From assembly GCA_964023205.1 (NCBI GenBank), contig OZ026848.1, positions 2,532,501 through 2,596,500 on the forward strand: a stretch of DNA of 64,000 nucleotides, written 5' to 3'. The notes below the pieces were generated by a model. That model ran no database searches. It saw only the letters and a list, made by a program, of their open reading frames with translations, and was not told the DNA's origin. Within the stretch, counting starts at the first letter, position 1, and every line of letters begins with the position of its first letter. The stretch is from Lutraria lutraria (lineage: Eukaryota; Mollusca; Bivalvia; Venerida; Mactridae). The translations under genes and the position numbers were made by a program. Below are positions 1 through 10,706 of this stretch, one piece after another.

Positions 1-328
1 TGGTCAATCCTTTTGTAGCACTGATTCACATTGATGTCTATTACTTGCCTGTATACTTTAAATGATGCAAACCAAATAATGGTAGAGATATTGAAAATCA
101 AAGACTTTCAGCAACTCTCGGAGACTTTTCACGGAGATGGCTATTTCTAGAATATCAATAATGTCAAAAGTAAGCAGAGCACAGCAAATTCAACCTTGCC
201 ACCAACTTTTGTTCATGCCAACTACTTGTAAGTAAAGTTGCATTCATGTACCAACAACGCTTAAGGAGAAAATAAGAAATTAGAATTGTCAAAAAATCTT
301 GACGCTAGGACATTTCCTCACAAACTGT

Positions 329-342
329 CATTTCTAGAAATG
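329..342. repeat. Perfect 14-bp palindrome in subunit A
   Basis: CATTTCTAGAAATG equals its own reverse complement. It sits at the start of subunit A and recurs once per monomer. The centre is lost (TCCAGA in place of TCTAGA) in a few copies, for example near 2,010, 7,015, 8,685, 12,580 and 14,250. Subunit C keeps only the inner 8-bp TTCTAGAA and subunit B has lost the symmetry. Short dyads are common in centromeric satellites and may form cruciforms or bind dimeric proteins. No function is shown here. Confidence 0.75.
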
Positions 343-343
343 T

Positions 344-349
344 AATAAA
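344..349 (+). promoter_or_regulatory. AATAAA hexamer in subunit A (recurs per monomer)
   Basis: AATAAA occurs in subunit A here, and again at 532-537 in subunit B. In nearly every monomer both are present, so the plus strand carries over 200 canonical polyadenylation hexamers in the window. A few copies read GTAACAAAACC and lose the A-subunit hexamer (for example near 1,457 and 3,682). The motif may be chance in AT-rich DNA. If the array is transcribed on the plus strand, it would predict early 3'-end formation. Confidence 0.3.
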
Positions 350-493
350 ACCAAAAGTAACCATACCATACAAAACCGTTCTCATCACAGATTTCCATTG
401 ATCCGCACTACTTGGATGTAATGGTCCCATGTTTGTACTATCTACAATTGAAGAGTAAATGAAAGATAAAAATTTGTCGTAAAGATTTGCGCA

Positions 494-506
494 AGAAAAT
501 TTTTCT
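494..506. repeat. Variable A-tract/T-tract at the A/B junction
   Basis: This copy reads AGAAAATTTTTCT. Elsewhere the same site reads AGAAAAATTTTCT (the exact reverse complement), AGAAAAAATTTCT (near 2,163), AGAAATTTTTCT (near 2,731), AGAAATATTTTCT (near 3,288) or AGAAAAGATTTCT (near 19,425). It also lies in the CCAGAAAAATTTTCTCACC context near 20,535. Adjacent A and T runs of this kind give rigid, curved DNA that influences nucleosome placement. That role is an inference from composition. Confidence 0.6.
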
Positions 507-517
507 CTCCAACTGCC

Positions 518-698
518 ATTTCTAAAATATCAATAAAATCCAAAGTAAACGTTGCATGGTCAATCCTTTTGTAGCACTGATTCACATTGATGTCGATTAC
601 TTGCATGTGCACTTTCAATGATGCAAACCAAATAATGGTAGAGATATTGAAAATCAAAAACTTTCAGCAACTCTCGGAGACTTTTCACGGAGATGGCT
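518..698 (+). repeat. Subunit B of the monomer (181 bp)
   Basis: Subunit B starts with ATTTCTAAAATATCAATAAA and ends with CTCTCGGAGACTTTTCACGG. It matches C at 27 of the first 36 bases. It is 6-7 bp shorter than A and C. Its middle is the most informative haplotype marker in the array, with four states: GTCGATTACTTGCATGTGC, GTCTATTACTTGCATGTGC, GTCTATTACTTGCCTGT(G/A)TAC and GTATATTACTTGCATGTGC. The last state is the background on which the CACGTG box arose. Confidence 0.88.
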
Positions 699-885
699 AT
701 TTCTAGAATTTCAATAATGTCAAAAGTAAGCAGAGCACAGCAAATTCAACCTTGCCACCAACTTTTGTTCATGCCAACTACTTGTAAGTAAAGTTGCATT
801 CATGTACCAACAACGCTTAAGGAGAAAATAAGAAATTAGAATTGTCAAAAAATCTTGACGCTAGGACATTTCCTCACAAACTGTC
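699..885 (+). repeat. Subunit C of the monomer (187 bp)
   Basis: Subunit C starts with ATTTCTAGAATTTCAATAATG, or with GAATATCAATAATG in other copies, and ends with ACATTTCCTCACAAACTGTC. It carries the least variable stretch of the whole monomer (786-845). Copy-to-copy differences lie mainly in GAATTTC/GAATATC, GTAAGCAG/GTAATCAG, GCACAGC/GCATAGC/GCATAGA/GCTAGGC and TTGTAAG/TCGTAAG/TTGCAAG. These four sites together assign a C subunit to its block. Confidence 0.88.
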
Positions 886-2772
886 ATTTCTAGAAATGTA
901 ATAAAACCAAAAGTAACCATACCATACCAAAACCGTTCTCATCACAGATTTCCATTGATCCGCACTACTTGGATGTAATGGTCCCATGTTTGTACTATCT
1001 ACAATTGAAGAGTAAAGGAAAGATAAAAATTTGTCGTAAAGCTTCGCGCAAGAAAAATTTTCTCTACAACTGCCATTTCTAAAATATCAATAAAATCCAA
1101 AGTAAACGTTGCATGGTCAATCCTTTTGTAGCACTGATTAACATTGATGTCGATTACTTGCATGTGCACTTTCAATGATGCAAACCAAATAAAGGTAGAG
1201 ATATTGAAAATCAAAAACTTTCAGCAACTCTCGGAGACTTTTCACGGAGATGGCTATTTCTAGAATTTCAATAATGTCAAAAGTAATCAGAGCACAGCAA
1301 ATTCAACCTTGCCACCAACTTTTGTTCATGCCAACTACTTGTAAGTAAAGTTGCATTCATGTACCAACAACGCTTAAGGAGAAAATAAGAAATTAGAATT
1401 GTCAAAAAATCTTGACGCTAGAACATTTCCTCACAAACTGTCATTTCTAGAAATGTAACAAAACCAAAAGTAACCATACCATACCAAAACCGTTCTCATC
1501 ACAGATTTCTATTGATCCACACTACTTGGATGTAATGGTCCCATGTTTGTACTATCTACAATTAAAGAGTAAATGAAAGATAAAATTTGTCGTGAAGCTT
1601 CGCGCAAGAAAATTTTTCTCTCCAACTGCCATTTCTAAAATATCAATAAAATCCAAAGTAAACGTTGCATGGTCAATCCTTTTGTAGCACTGATTCACAT
1701 TGATGTCGATTACTTGCATGTGCACTTTCAATGATGCAAACCAAATAATGGTAGAGATATTGAAAATCAAAAACTTTCAGCAACTCTCGGAGACTTTTCA
1801 CGGAGATGGCTATTTCTAGAATTTCAATAATGTCAAAAGTAAGCAGAGCATAGCAAATTCAACCTTGCCACCAACTTTTGTTCATGCCAACTACTTGTAA
1901 GTAAAGTTGCATTCATGTACCAACAACGCTTAAGGAGAAAATAAGAAATTAGAATTGTCAAAAAATCTTGACGCTAGGACATTTTCTCACAAATTGTCAT
2001 TTCCAGAAATGTAATAAAACCAAAAGTAACCATACCATACCAAAACCGTTCTCATCACAGATTTCTATTGATCCACACTACTTGGATGTAATGGTCCCAT
2101 GTTTGTACTATCTATAATTAAAGAGTAAATGAAAAGATAAAAATTTGTTGTAAAGCTTCATGCAAGAAAAAATTTCTCTCCAACTGCCATTTCTAAAATA
2201 TCAATAAAATCCAAAGTAAACGTTGCATGGTCAATCCTTTTGTAGCACTGATTCACATTGATGTCTATTACTTGCCTGTATACTTTAAATGATGCAAACC
2301 AAATAATGGTAGAGATATTGAAAATCAAAAACTTTCAGCAACTCTCGGAGACTTTTCACGGAGATGGCTATTTCTAGAATATCAATAATGTCAAAAGTAA
2401 GCAGAGCACAGCAAATTCAACCTTGCCACCAACTTTTGTTCATGCCAACTACTTGCAAGTAAAGTTGCATTCATGTACCAACAACGCTTAAGGAGAAAAT
2501 AAGAAATTAGAATTGTCAAAAAATCTTGACGCTAGGACATTTCCTCACAAACTGTCATTTCTAGAAATGTAATAAAACCAAAAGTAACCATACCATACCA
2601 AACCCGTTCTCATCACAGATTTCCATTGATCCGCACTACTTGGATGTAATGGTCCCATGTTTGTACTATCTACAATTGAAGAGTAAATGAAAGATAAAAA
2701 TTTGTCGTTAAGATTTGCACAAGAAATTTTTCTCTCCAACTGCCATTTCTAAAATATCAATAAAATCCAAAG
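720..2772 (+). repeat. Segment duplicated at 5,730-7,782 (9-monomer offset, copy 1)
   Basis: This stretch of about 2.05 kb recurs 5,010 bp downstream. I noted four differences: GATTAACATT/GATTCACATT near 1,139, AATAAAGG/AATAATGG near 1,193, CAAAAACT/CAAAGACT at 2,330, and TCGTTAAG/TCGTAAAG near 2,709. The match stops exactly where AAAGTAAACG (2,773) meets AAAGGAAACG (7,783). Several of the differences are unique to this copy among its relatives, so it has diverged most since the event or was the template longest ago. Confidence 0.8.
786..845 (+). repeat. 60-bp apparently invariant block in subunit C
   Basis: The block runs from AAGTAAAGTTGC to TTAGAATTGT and passes through CAACAACGCTTAAGG. 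Reading down the array I did not see a substitution or indel inside it. The base just after it is variable (TGTCAAAA or TGTGAAAA), and the base just before it is too (GT, GC or CG context). Because many copies are recent duplicates, the number of independent lineages behind this is far smaller than 115. It could mark a protein-binding or nucleosome-positioning segment, or simply a recently homogenised tract. Confidence 0.6.
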
Positions 2773-4828
2773 TAAACGTTGCATGGTCAATCCTTTTGTA
2801 GCACTGATTCACATTGATGTCTATTACTTGCCTGTGTACTTTAAATGATGCAAACCAAATAATGGTAGAGATATTGAAAATCAAAGACTTTCAGCAACTC
2901 TCGGAGACTTTTCACGGAGATGGCTATTTCTAGAATATCAATAATGTCAAAAGTAAGCAGAGCACAGCAAATTCAACCTTGCCACCAACTTTTGTTCATG
3001 CCAACTACTTGTAAGTAAAGTTGCATTCATGTACCAACAACGCTTAAGGAGAAAATAAGAAATTAGAATTGTCAAAAAATCTTGACGCTAGGACATTTCC
3101 TCACAAACTGTCATTTCTAGAAATGTAATAAAACCAAAAGTAACCATACCATACCAAACCCGTTCTCATCACAGATTTCCATTGATCCGCACTACTTGGA
3201 TGTAATGGTCCCATGTTTGTACTATCTACAATTGAAGAGTAAATGAAAGATAAAAATTTGTCGTAAAGATTTGCGCAAGAAATATTTTCTCTCCAACTGC
3301 CATTTCTAAAATATCAATAAAATCCAAAGGAAACGTTGCATGGTCAATCCTTTTGTAGCACTGATTCACATTGATGTCTATTACTTGCATGTGCACTTTC
3401 AATGATGCAAACCAAATAATGGTAGAGATATTGAAAATCAAAAACTTTCAGCAACTCTCGGAGACTTTTCACGGAGATGGCTATTTCTAGAATTTCAATA
3501 ATGTCAAAAGTAATCAGAGCACAGCAAATTCAACCTTGCCACCAACTTTTGTTCATGCCAACTACTTGTAAGTAAAGTTGCATTCATGTACCAACAACGC
3601 TTAAGGAGAAAATAAGAAATTAGAATTGTCAAAAAATCTTGACGCTAGAACATTTCCTCACAAATTGTCATTTCTAGAAATGTAACAAAACCAAAAGTAA
3701 CCATACCATACCAAAACCGTTCTCATCACAGATTTCTATTGATCCACACTACTTGGATGTAATGGTCCCATGTTTGTACTATCTACAATTAAAGAGTAAA
3801 TGAAAGATAAAAATTTGTTGTGAAGCTTCGCGCAAGAAAATTTTTCTCTCCAACTGCCATTTCTAAAATATCAATAAAATCCAAAGTAAACGTTGCATGG
3901 TCAATCCTTTTGTAGCACTGATTCACATTGATGTATATTACTTGCATGTGCACTTTCAATGATGCAAACCAAATAATAGTAGAGATATTGAAAATCAAAG
4001 ACTTTCAGCAACTCTCGGAGACTTTTCACGGAGATGGCTATTTCTAGAATTTCAATAATGTCAAAAGTAAGCAGAGCACAGCAAATTCAGTCTTGCCACC
4101 AACTTTTGTTCATGCCAACTACTTGTAAGTAAAGTTGCATTCATGTACCAACAACGCTTAAGGAGAAAATAAGAAATTAGAATTGTCAAAAAATCTTGAC
4201 GCTAGGACATTTCCTCACAAACTGTCATTTCTAGAAATGTAATAAAACCAAAAGTAACCATACCATACCAAACCCGTTCTCATCACAGATTTCCATTGAT
4301 CCGCACTACTTGGATGTAATGGTCCCATGTTTGTACTATCTACAATTGAAGAGTAAAGGAAAGATAAAAATTTGTCGTAAAGCTTCGCGCAAGAAAAATT
4401 TTCTCTACAACTGCCATTTCTAAAATATCAATAAAATCCAAAGTAAACGTTGCATGGTCAATCCTTTTGTAGCACTGATTCACATTGATGTCTATTACTT
4501 GCCTGTGTACTTTAAATGATGCAAACCAAATAATGGTAGAGATATTGAAAATCAAAGACTTTCAGCAACTCTCGGAGACTTTTCACGGAGATGGCTATTT
4601 CTAGAATATCAATAATGTCAAAAGTAAGCAGAGCACAGCAAATTCAACCTTGCCACCAACTTTTGTTCATGCCAACTACTTGTAAGTAAAGTTGCATTCA
4701 TGTACCAACAACGCTTAAGGAGAAAATAAGAAATTAGAATTGTCAAAAAATCTTGACGCTAGGACATTTCCTCACAAACTGTCATTTCTAGAAATGTAAT
4801 AAAACCAAAAGTAACCATACCATTCAAA

Positions 4829-4846
4829 ACCCGTTCTCATCAGATT
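4829..4846 (+). other. Private variant cluster in subunit A
   Basis: CCATTCAAAACCCGTTCTCATCAG differs from the usual CCATACCAAACCCGTTCTCATCACAG by a small rearrangement of the ATACC repeat and loss of three bases before CAGATT. I saw it in no other monomer, so this copy has not been a template for later duplication in the window. Confidence 0.65.
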
Positions 4847-5729
4847 TCCATTGATCCGCACTACTTGGATGTAATGGTCCCATGTTTGTACTATCTACAA
4901 TTGAAGAGTAAATGAAAGATAAAAATTTGTCGTAAAGATTTGCGCAAGAAAATTTTTCTCTCCAACTGCCATTTCTAAAATATCAATAAAATCCAAAGTA
5001 AACGTTGCATGGTCAATCCTTTTGTAGCACTGATTCACATTGATGTCGATTACTTGCATGTGCACTTTCAATGATGCAAACCAAATAATGGTAGAGATAT
5101 TGAAAATCAAAAACTTTCAGCAACTCTCGGAGACTTTTCACGGAGATGGCTATTTCTAGAATTTCAATAATGTCAAAAGTAAGCAGAGCACAGCAAATTC
5201 AACCTTGCCACCAACTTTTGTTCATGCCAACTACTTGTAAGTAAAGTTGCATTCATGTACCAACAACGCTTAAGGAGAAAATAAGAAATTAGAATTGTCA
5301 AAAAATCTTGACGCTAGGACATTTCCTCACAAACTGTCATTTCTAGAAATGTAATAAAACCAAAAGTAACCATACCATACCAAAACCGTTCTCATCACAG
5401 ATTTCCATTGATCCGCACTACTTGGATGTAATGGTCCCATGTTTGTACTATCTACAATTGAAGAGTAAAGGAAAGATAAAAATTTGTCGTAAAGCTTCGC
5501 GCAAGAAAAATTTTCTCTACAACTGCCATTTCTAAAATATCAATAAAATCCAAAGTAAACGTTGCATGGTCAATCCTTTTGTAGCACTGATTCACATTGA
5601 TGTCTATTACTTGCCTGTGTACTTTCAATGATGCAAACCAAATAATGGTAGAGATATTGAAAATCAAAGACTTTCAGCAACTCTCGGAGACTTTTCACGG
5701 AGATGGCTATTTCTAGAATATCAATAATG

Positions 5730-7782
5730 TCAAAAGTAAGCAGAGCACAGCAAATTCAACCTTGCCACCAACTTTTGTTCATGCCAACTACTTGTAAGTA
5801 AAGTTGCATTCATGTACCAACAACGCTTAAGGAGAAAATAAGAAATTAGAATTGTCAAAAAATCTTGACGCTAGGACATTTCCTCACAAACTGTCATTTC
5901 TAGAAATGTAATAAAACCAAAAGTAACCATACCATACCAAAACCGTTCTCATCACAGATTTCCATTGATCCGCACTACTTGGATGTAATGGTCCCATGTT
6001 TGTACTATCTACAATTGAAGAGTAAAGGAAAGATAAAAATTTGTCGTAAAGCTTCGCGCAAGAAAAATTTTCTCTACAACTGCCATTTCTAAAATATCAA
6101 TAAAATCCAAAGTAAACGTTGCATGGTCAATCCTTTTGTAGCACTGATTCACATTGATGTCGATTACTTGCATGTGCACTTTCAATGATGCAAACCAAAT
6201 AATGGTAGAGATATTGAAAATCAAAAACTTTCAGCAACTCTCGGAGACTTTTCACGGAGATGGCTATTTCTAGAATTTCAATAATGTCAAAAGTAATCAG
6301 AGCACAGCAAATTCAACCTTGCCACCAACTTTTGTTCATGCCAACTACTTGTAAGTAAAGTTGCATTCATGTACCAACAACGCTTAAGGAGAAAATAAGA
6401 AATTAGAATTGTCAAAAAATCTTGACGCTAGAACATTTCCTCACAAACTGTCATTTCTAGAAATGTAACAAAACCAAAAGTAACCATACCATACCAAAAC
6501 CGTTCTCATCACAGATTTCTATTGATCCACACTACTTGGATGTAATGGTCCCATGTTTGTACTATCTACAATTAAAGAGTAAATGAAAGATAAAATTTGT
6601 CGTGAAGCTTCGCGCAAGAAAATTTTTCTCTCCAACTGCCATTTCTAAAATATCAATAAAATCCAAAGTAAACGTTGCATGGTCAATCCTTTTGTAGCAC
6701 TGATTCACATTGATGTCGATTACTTGCATGTGCACTTTCAATGATGCAAACCAAATAATGGTAGAGATATTGAAAATCAAAAACTTTCAGCAACTCTCGG
6801 AGACTTTTCACGGAGATGGCTATTTCTAGAATTTCAATAATGTCAAAAGTAAGCAGAGCATAGCAAATTCAACCTTGCCACCAACTTTTGTTCATGCCAA
6901 CTACTTGTAAGTAAAGTTGCATTCATGTACCAACAACGCTTAAGGAGAAAATAAGAAATTAGAATTGTCAAAAAATCTTGACGCTAGGACATTTTCTCAC
7001 AAATTGTCATTTCCAGAAATGTAATAAAACCAAAAGTAACCATACCATACCAAAACCGTTCTCATCACAGATTTCTATTGATCCACACTACTTGGATGTA
7101 ATGGTCCCATGTTTGTACTATCTATAATTAAAGAGTAAATGAAAAGATAAAAATTTGTTGTAAAGCTTCATGCAAGAAAAAATTTCTCTCCAACTGCCAT
7201 TTCTAAAATATCAATAAAATCCAAAGTAAACGTTGCATGGTCAATCCTTTTGTAGCACTGATTCACATTGATGTCTATTACTTGCCTGTATACTTTAAAT
7301 GATGCAAACCAAATAATGGTAGAGATATTGAAAATCAAAGACTTTCAGCAACTCTCGGAGACTTTTCACGGAGATGGCTATTTCTAGAATATCAATAATG
7401 TCAAAAGTAAGCAGAGCACAGCAAATTCAACCTTGCCACCAACTTTTGTTCATGCCAACTACTTGCAAGTAAAGTTGCATTCATGTACCAACAACGCTTA
7501 AGGAGAAAATAAGAAATTAGAATTGTCAAAAAATCTTGACGCTAGGACATTTCCTCACAAACTGTCATTTCTAGAAATGTAATAAAACCAAAAGTAACCA
7601 TACCATACCAAACCCGTTCTCATCACAGATTTCCATTGATCCGCACTACTTGGATGTAATGGTCCCATGTTTGTACTATCTACAATTGAAGAGTAAATGA
7701 AAGATAAAAATTTGTCGTAAAGATTTGCACAAGAAATTTTTCTCTCCAACTGCCATTTCTAAAATATCAATAAAATCCAAAG
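5730..7782 (+). repeat. Segment duplicated from 720-2,772 (copy 2)
   Basis: This is the downstream partner of the 720-2,772 block and is mostly included in the 10-monomer unit that follows. Its last part (from about 6,530) was copied again at 8,200-9,452. The right end is a junction: beyond 7,783 the sequence follows a different source (around 3,333). Confidence 0.8.
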
Positions 7783-8185
7783 GAAACGTTGCATGGTCAA
7801 TCCTTTTGTAGCACTGATTCACATTGATGTCTATTACTTGCATGTGCACTTTCAATGATGCAAACCAAATAATGGTAGAGATATTGAAAATCAAAAACTT
7901 TCAGCAACTCTCGGAGACTTTTCACGGAGATGGCTATTTCTAGAATTTCAATAATGTCAAAAGTAATCAGAGCACAGCAAATTCAACCTTGCCACCAACT
8001 TTTGTTCATGCCAACTACTTGTAAGTAAAGTTGCATTCATGTACCAACAACGCTTAAGGAGAAAATAAGAAATTAGAATTGTCAAAAAATCTTGACGCTA
8101 GAACATTTCCTCACAAATTGTCATTTCTAGAAATGTAACAAAACCAAAAGTAACCATACCATACCAAAACCGTTCTCATCACAGA
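7783..8185 (+). repeat. Recombinant patch matching about 3,333-3,735
   Basis: Between two blocks that follow the 6.5-7.8 kb family, about 400 bp instead follow the monomer at 3,333-3,735 (offset 4,450). Shared markers are AAAGGAAACG, GTAATCAGAGC, GACGCTAGAACATT, CACAAATTGTC and TGTAACAAAACC. The patch ends where ATTTCCATTGATCCGC replaces the ATTTCTATTGATCCAC of the source. It marks an exchange junction inside the array, and the next 10-monomer duplication copied it to about 13,350-13,752. Confidence 0.7.
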
Positions 8186-8199
8186 TTTCCATTGATCCG

Positions 8200-9452
8200 C
8201 ACTACTTGGATGTAATGGTCCCATGTTTGTACTATCTACAATTAAAGAGTAAATGAAAGATAAAATTTGTCGTGAAGCTTCGCGCAAGAAAATTTTTCTC
8301 TCCAACTGCCATTTCTAAAATATCAATAAAATCCAAAGTAAACGTTGCATGGTCAATCCTTTTGTAGCACTGATTCACATTGATGTCGATTACTTGCATG
8401 TGCACTTTCAATGATGCAAACCAAATAATGGTAGAGATATTGAAAATCAAAAACTTTCAGCAACTCTCGGAGACTTTTCACGGAGATGGCTATTTCTAGA
8501 ATTTCAATAATGTCAAAAGTAAGCAGAGCATAGCAAATTCAACCTTGCCACCAACTTTTGTTCATGCCAACTACTTGTAAGTAAAGTTGCATTCATGTAC
8601 CAACAACGCTTAAGGAGAAAATAAGAAATTAGAATTGTCAAAAAATCTTGACGCTAGGACATTTTCTCACAAATTGTCATTTCCAGAAATGTAATAAAAC
8701 CAAAAGTAACCATACCATACCAAAACCGTTCTCATCACAGATTTCTATTGATCCACACTACTTGGATGTAATGGTCCCATGTTTGTACTATCTATAATTA
8801 AAGAGTAAATGAAAAGATAAAAATTTGTTGTAAAGCTTCATGCAAGAAAAAATTTCTCTCCAACTGCCATTTCTAAAATATCAATAAAATCCAAAGTAAA
8901 CGTTGCATGGTCAATCCTTTTGTAGCACTGATTCACATTGATGTCTATTACTTGCCTGTATACTTTAAATGATGCAAACCAAATAATGGTAGAGATATTG
9001 AAAATCAAAGACTTTCAGCAACTCTCGGAGACTTTTCACGGAGATGGCTATTTCTAGAATATCAATAATGTCAAAAGTAAGCAGAGCACAGCAAATTCAA
9101 CCTTGCCACCAACTTTTGTTCATGCCAACTACTTGCAAGTAAAGTTGCATTCATGTACCAACAACGCTTAAGGAGAAAATAAGAAATTAGAATTGTCAAA
9201 AAATCTTGACGCTAGGACATTTCCTCACAAACTGTCATTTCTAGAAATGTAATAAAACCAAAAGTAACCATACCATACCAAACCCGTTCTCATCACAGAT
9301 TTCCATTGATCCGCACTACTTGGATGTAATGGTCCCATGTTTGTACTATCTACAATTGAAGAGTAAATGAAAGATAAAAATTTGTCGTAAAGATTTGCAC
9401 AAGAAATTTTTCTCTCCAACTGCCATTTCTAAAATATCAATAAAATCCAAAG
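8200..9452 (+). repeat. Copy of 6,530-7,782 (3-monomer offset)
   Basis: About 1.25 kb repeats the block at 6,530-7,782 at an offset of 1,670 bp, ending at the same AAAG-T/G marker position. Counting the later 10-monomer duplication, this block exists five times, with the B portion of its first monomer near 1,552, 6,562, 8,232, 12,129 and 13,799. Its middle monomer is recognised by ATTTTCTCACAAATTGTC, CATTTCCAGAAATG and AGCTTCATGCAAG. Confidence 0.75.
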
Positions 9453-10706
9453 TAAACGTTGCATGGTCAATCCTTTTGTAGCACTGATTCACATTGATGT
9501 CTATTACTTGCCTGTGTACTTTCAATGATGCAAACCAAATAATAGTAGAGATATTGAAAATCAAAGACTTTCAGCAACTCTCGGAGACTTTTCACGGAGA
9601 TGGCTATTTCTAGAATTTCAATAATGTCAAAAGTAAGCAGAGCACAGCAAATTCAACCTTGCCACCAACTTTTGTTCATGCCAACTACTTGTAAGTAAAG
9701 TTGCATTCATGTACCAACAACGCTTAAGGAGAAAATAAGAAATTAGAATTGTCAAAAAATCTTGACGCTAGGACATTTCCTCACAAACTGTCATTTCTAG
9801 AAATGTAATAAAACCAAAAGTAACCATACCATACCAAACCCGTTCTCATCACAGATTTCCATTGATCCGCACTACTTGGATGTAATGGTCCCATGTTTGT
9901 ACTATCTACAATTGAAGAGTAAAGGAAAGATAAAAATTTGTCGTAAAGCTTCGCTCAAGAAAAATTTTCTCTACAACTGCCATTTCTAAAATATCAATAA
10001 AATCCAAAGGAAACGTTGCATGGTCAATCCTTTTGTAGCACTGATTCACATTGATGTCTATTACTTGCATGTGCACTTTCAATGATGCAAACCAAATAAT
10101 GGTAGAGATATTGAAAATCAAAAACTTTCAGCAACTCTCGGAGACTTTTCACGGAGATGGCTATTTCTAGAATTTCAATAATGTCAAAAGTAAGCAGAGC
10201 ATAGAAAATTCAACCTTGCCACCAACTTTTGTTCATGCCAACTACTCGTAAGTAAAGTTGCATTCATGTACCAACAACGCTTAAGGAGAAAATAAGAAAT
10301 TAGAATTGTCAAAAAATCTTGACGCTAGGACATTTCCTCACAAATTGTCATTTCTAGAAATGTAATAAAACCAAAAGTAACCATACCATACCAAAACCGT
10401 TCTCATCACAGATTTCCATTGATCCACACTACTTGGATGTAATGGTCCCATGTTTGTACTATCTACAATTAAAGAGTAAATGAAAGATAAAAATTTGTCG
10501 TGAAGCTTCGTGCAAGAAAATTTTTCTCTCCAACTGCCATTTCTAAAATATCAATAAAATCCAAAGTAAACGTTGCATGGTCAATCCTTTTGTAGCACTG
10601 ATTCACATTGATGTATATTACTTGCATGTGCACTTTCAATGATGCAAACCAAATAATAGTAGAGATATTGAAAATCAAAGACTTTCAGCAACTCTCGGAG
10701 ACTTTT

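Larger units (their letters stand above)
330..517 (+). repeat. Subunit A of the monomer (188 bp)
   Basis: Subunit A starts with ATTTCTAGAAATG, continues through AATAAAACCAAAAGTAACC and a CACTACTTGGATGTAATGG segment, and ends at the pyrimidine-rich TTTTTCTCTCC tract. Over its first 36 bases it matches subunit C at 28 positions and subunit B at 26 by hand count. The later CACTACTTGGATG...TGTACTATCTACA part aligns with AACTACTTG...TGTACCAACAA in C and ATTACTTGCATG...GCAAACCAAA in B. Variation between copies concentrates in CCGCAC/CCACAC, CAATTGAAG/TAATTAAAG and the closing A/T tract. Confidence 0.88.
330..885 (+). repeat. Representative satellite monomer (A+B+C trimer)
   Basis: This is the first complete monomer, 556 bp, in the phase that begins with ATTTCTA of subunit A. 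It comprises subunits A (188 bp), B (181 bp) and C (187 bp), all in the same direction. The phase is a convention chosen to show the internal trimer, not a known biological boundary. This copy belongs to the variant with a GATTTGCGC segment before the A/B junction and GTCGATTAC in B. A monomer of the same variant lies eight units downstream (B portion near 4,895). Confidence 0.93.

Noticed and set aside
442..657. Recurrent minus-strand open frames of 69-72 codons, one per monomer, as a conserved small-protein family
   Set aside because: The initiating codon is TTG (CAA on the plus strand at 655-657), not ATG. The frame sits in subunits A/B of a satellite, changes length with one-base run differences at the A/T tract, and is lost in many monomers. 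Similarity between copies reflects DNA homogenisation, not protein conservation.
701..708. Heat-shock element in subunit C
   Set aside because: TTCTAGAA gives only two of the three nTTCn/nGAAn units expected for a strong element. The third position reads TCA, so it is kept only as a remark on the palindrome.
784..789. 5' splice donor (GTAAGT) in each subunit C
   Set aside because: The core matches, but no acceptor, exon or coding potential accompanies it, and several copies read GCAAGT or CGTAAGT. It is most likely chance repeated by the array.
1042..1058. CENP-B box
   Set aside because: CTTCGCGCAAGA fits the first half of the NTTCGNNNNANNCGGGN pattern, but the required CGGG half is absent (AAAAT follows). 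No other site fits better.
2545..2739. Minus-strand 64-codon open frames
   Set aside because: They start with TTG at the pyrimidine tract and appear only where the A-run lost one base. They overlap the other spurious frames in the same monomer.
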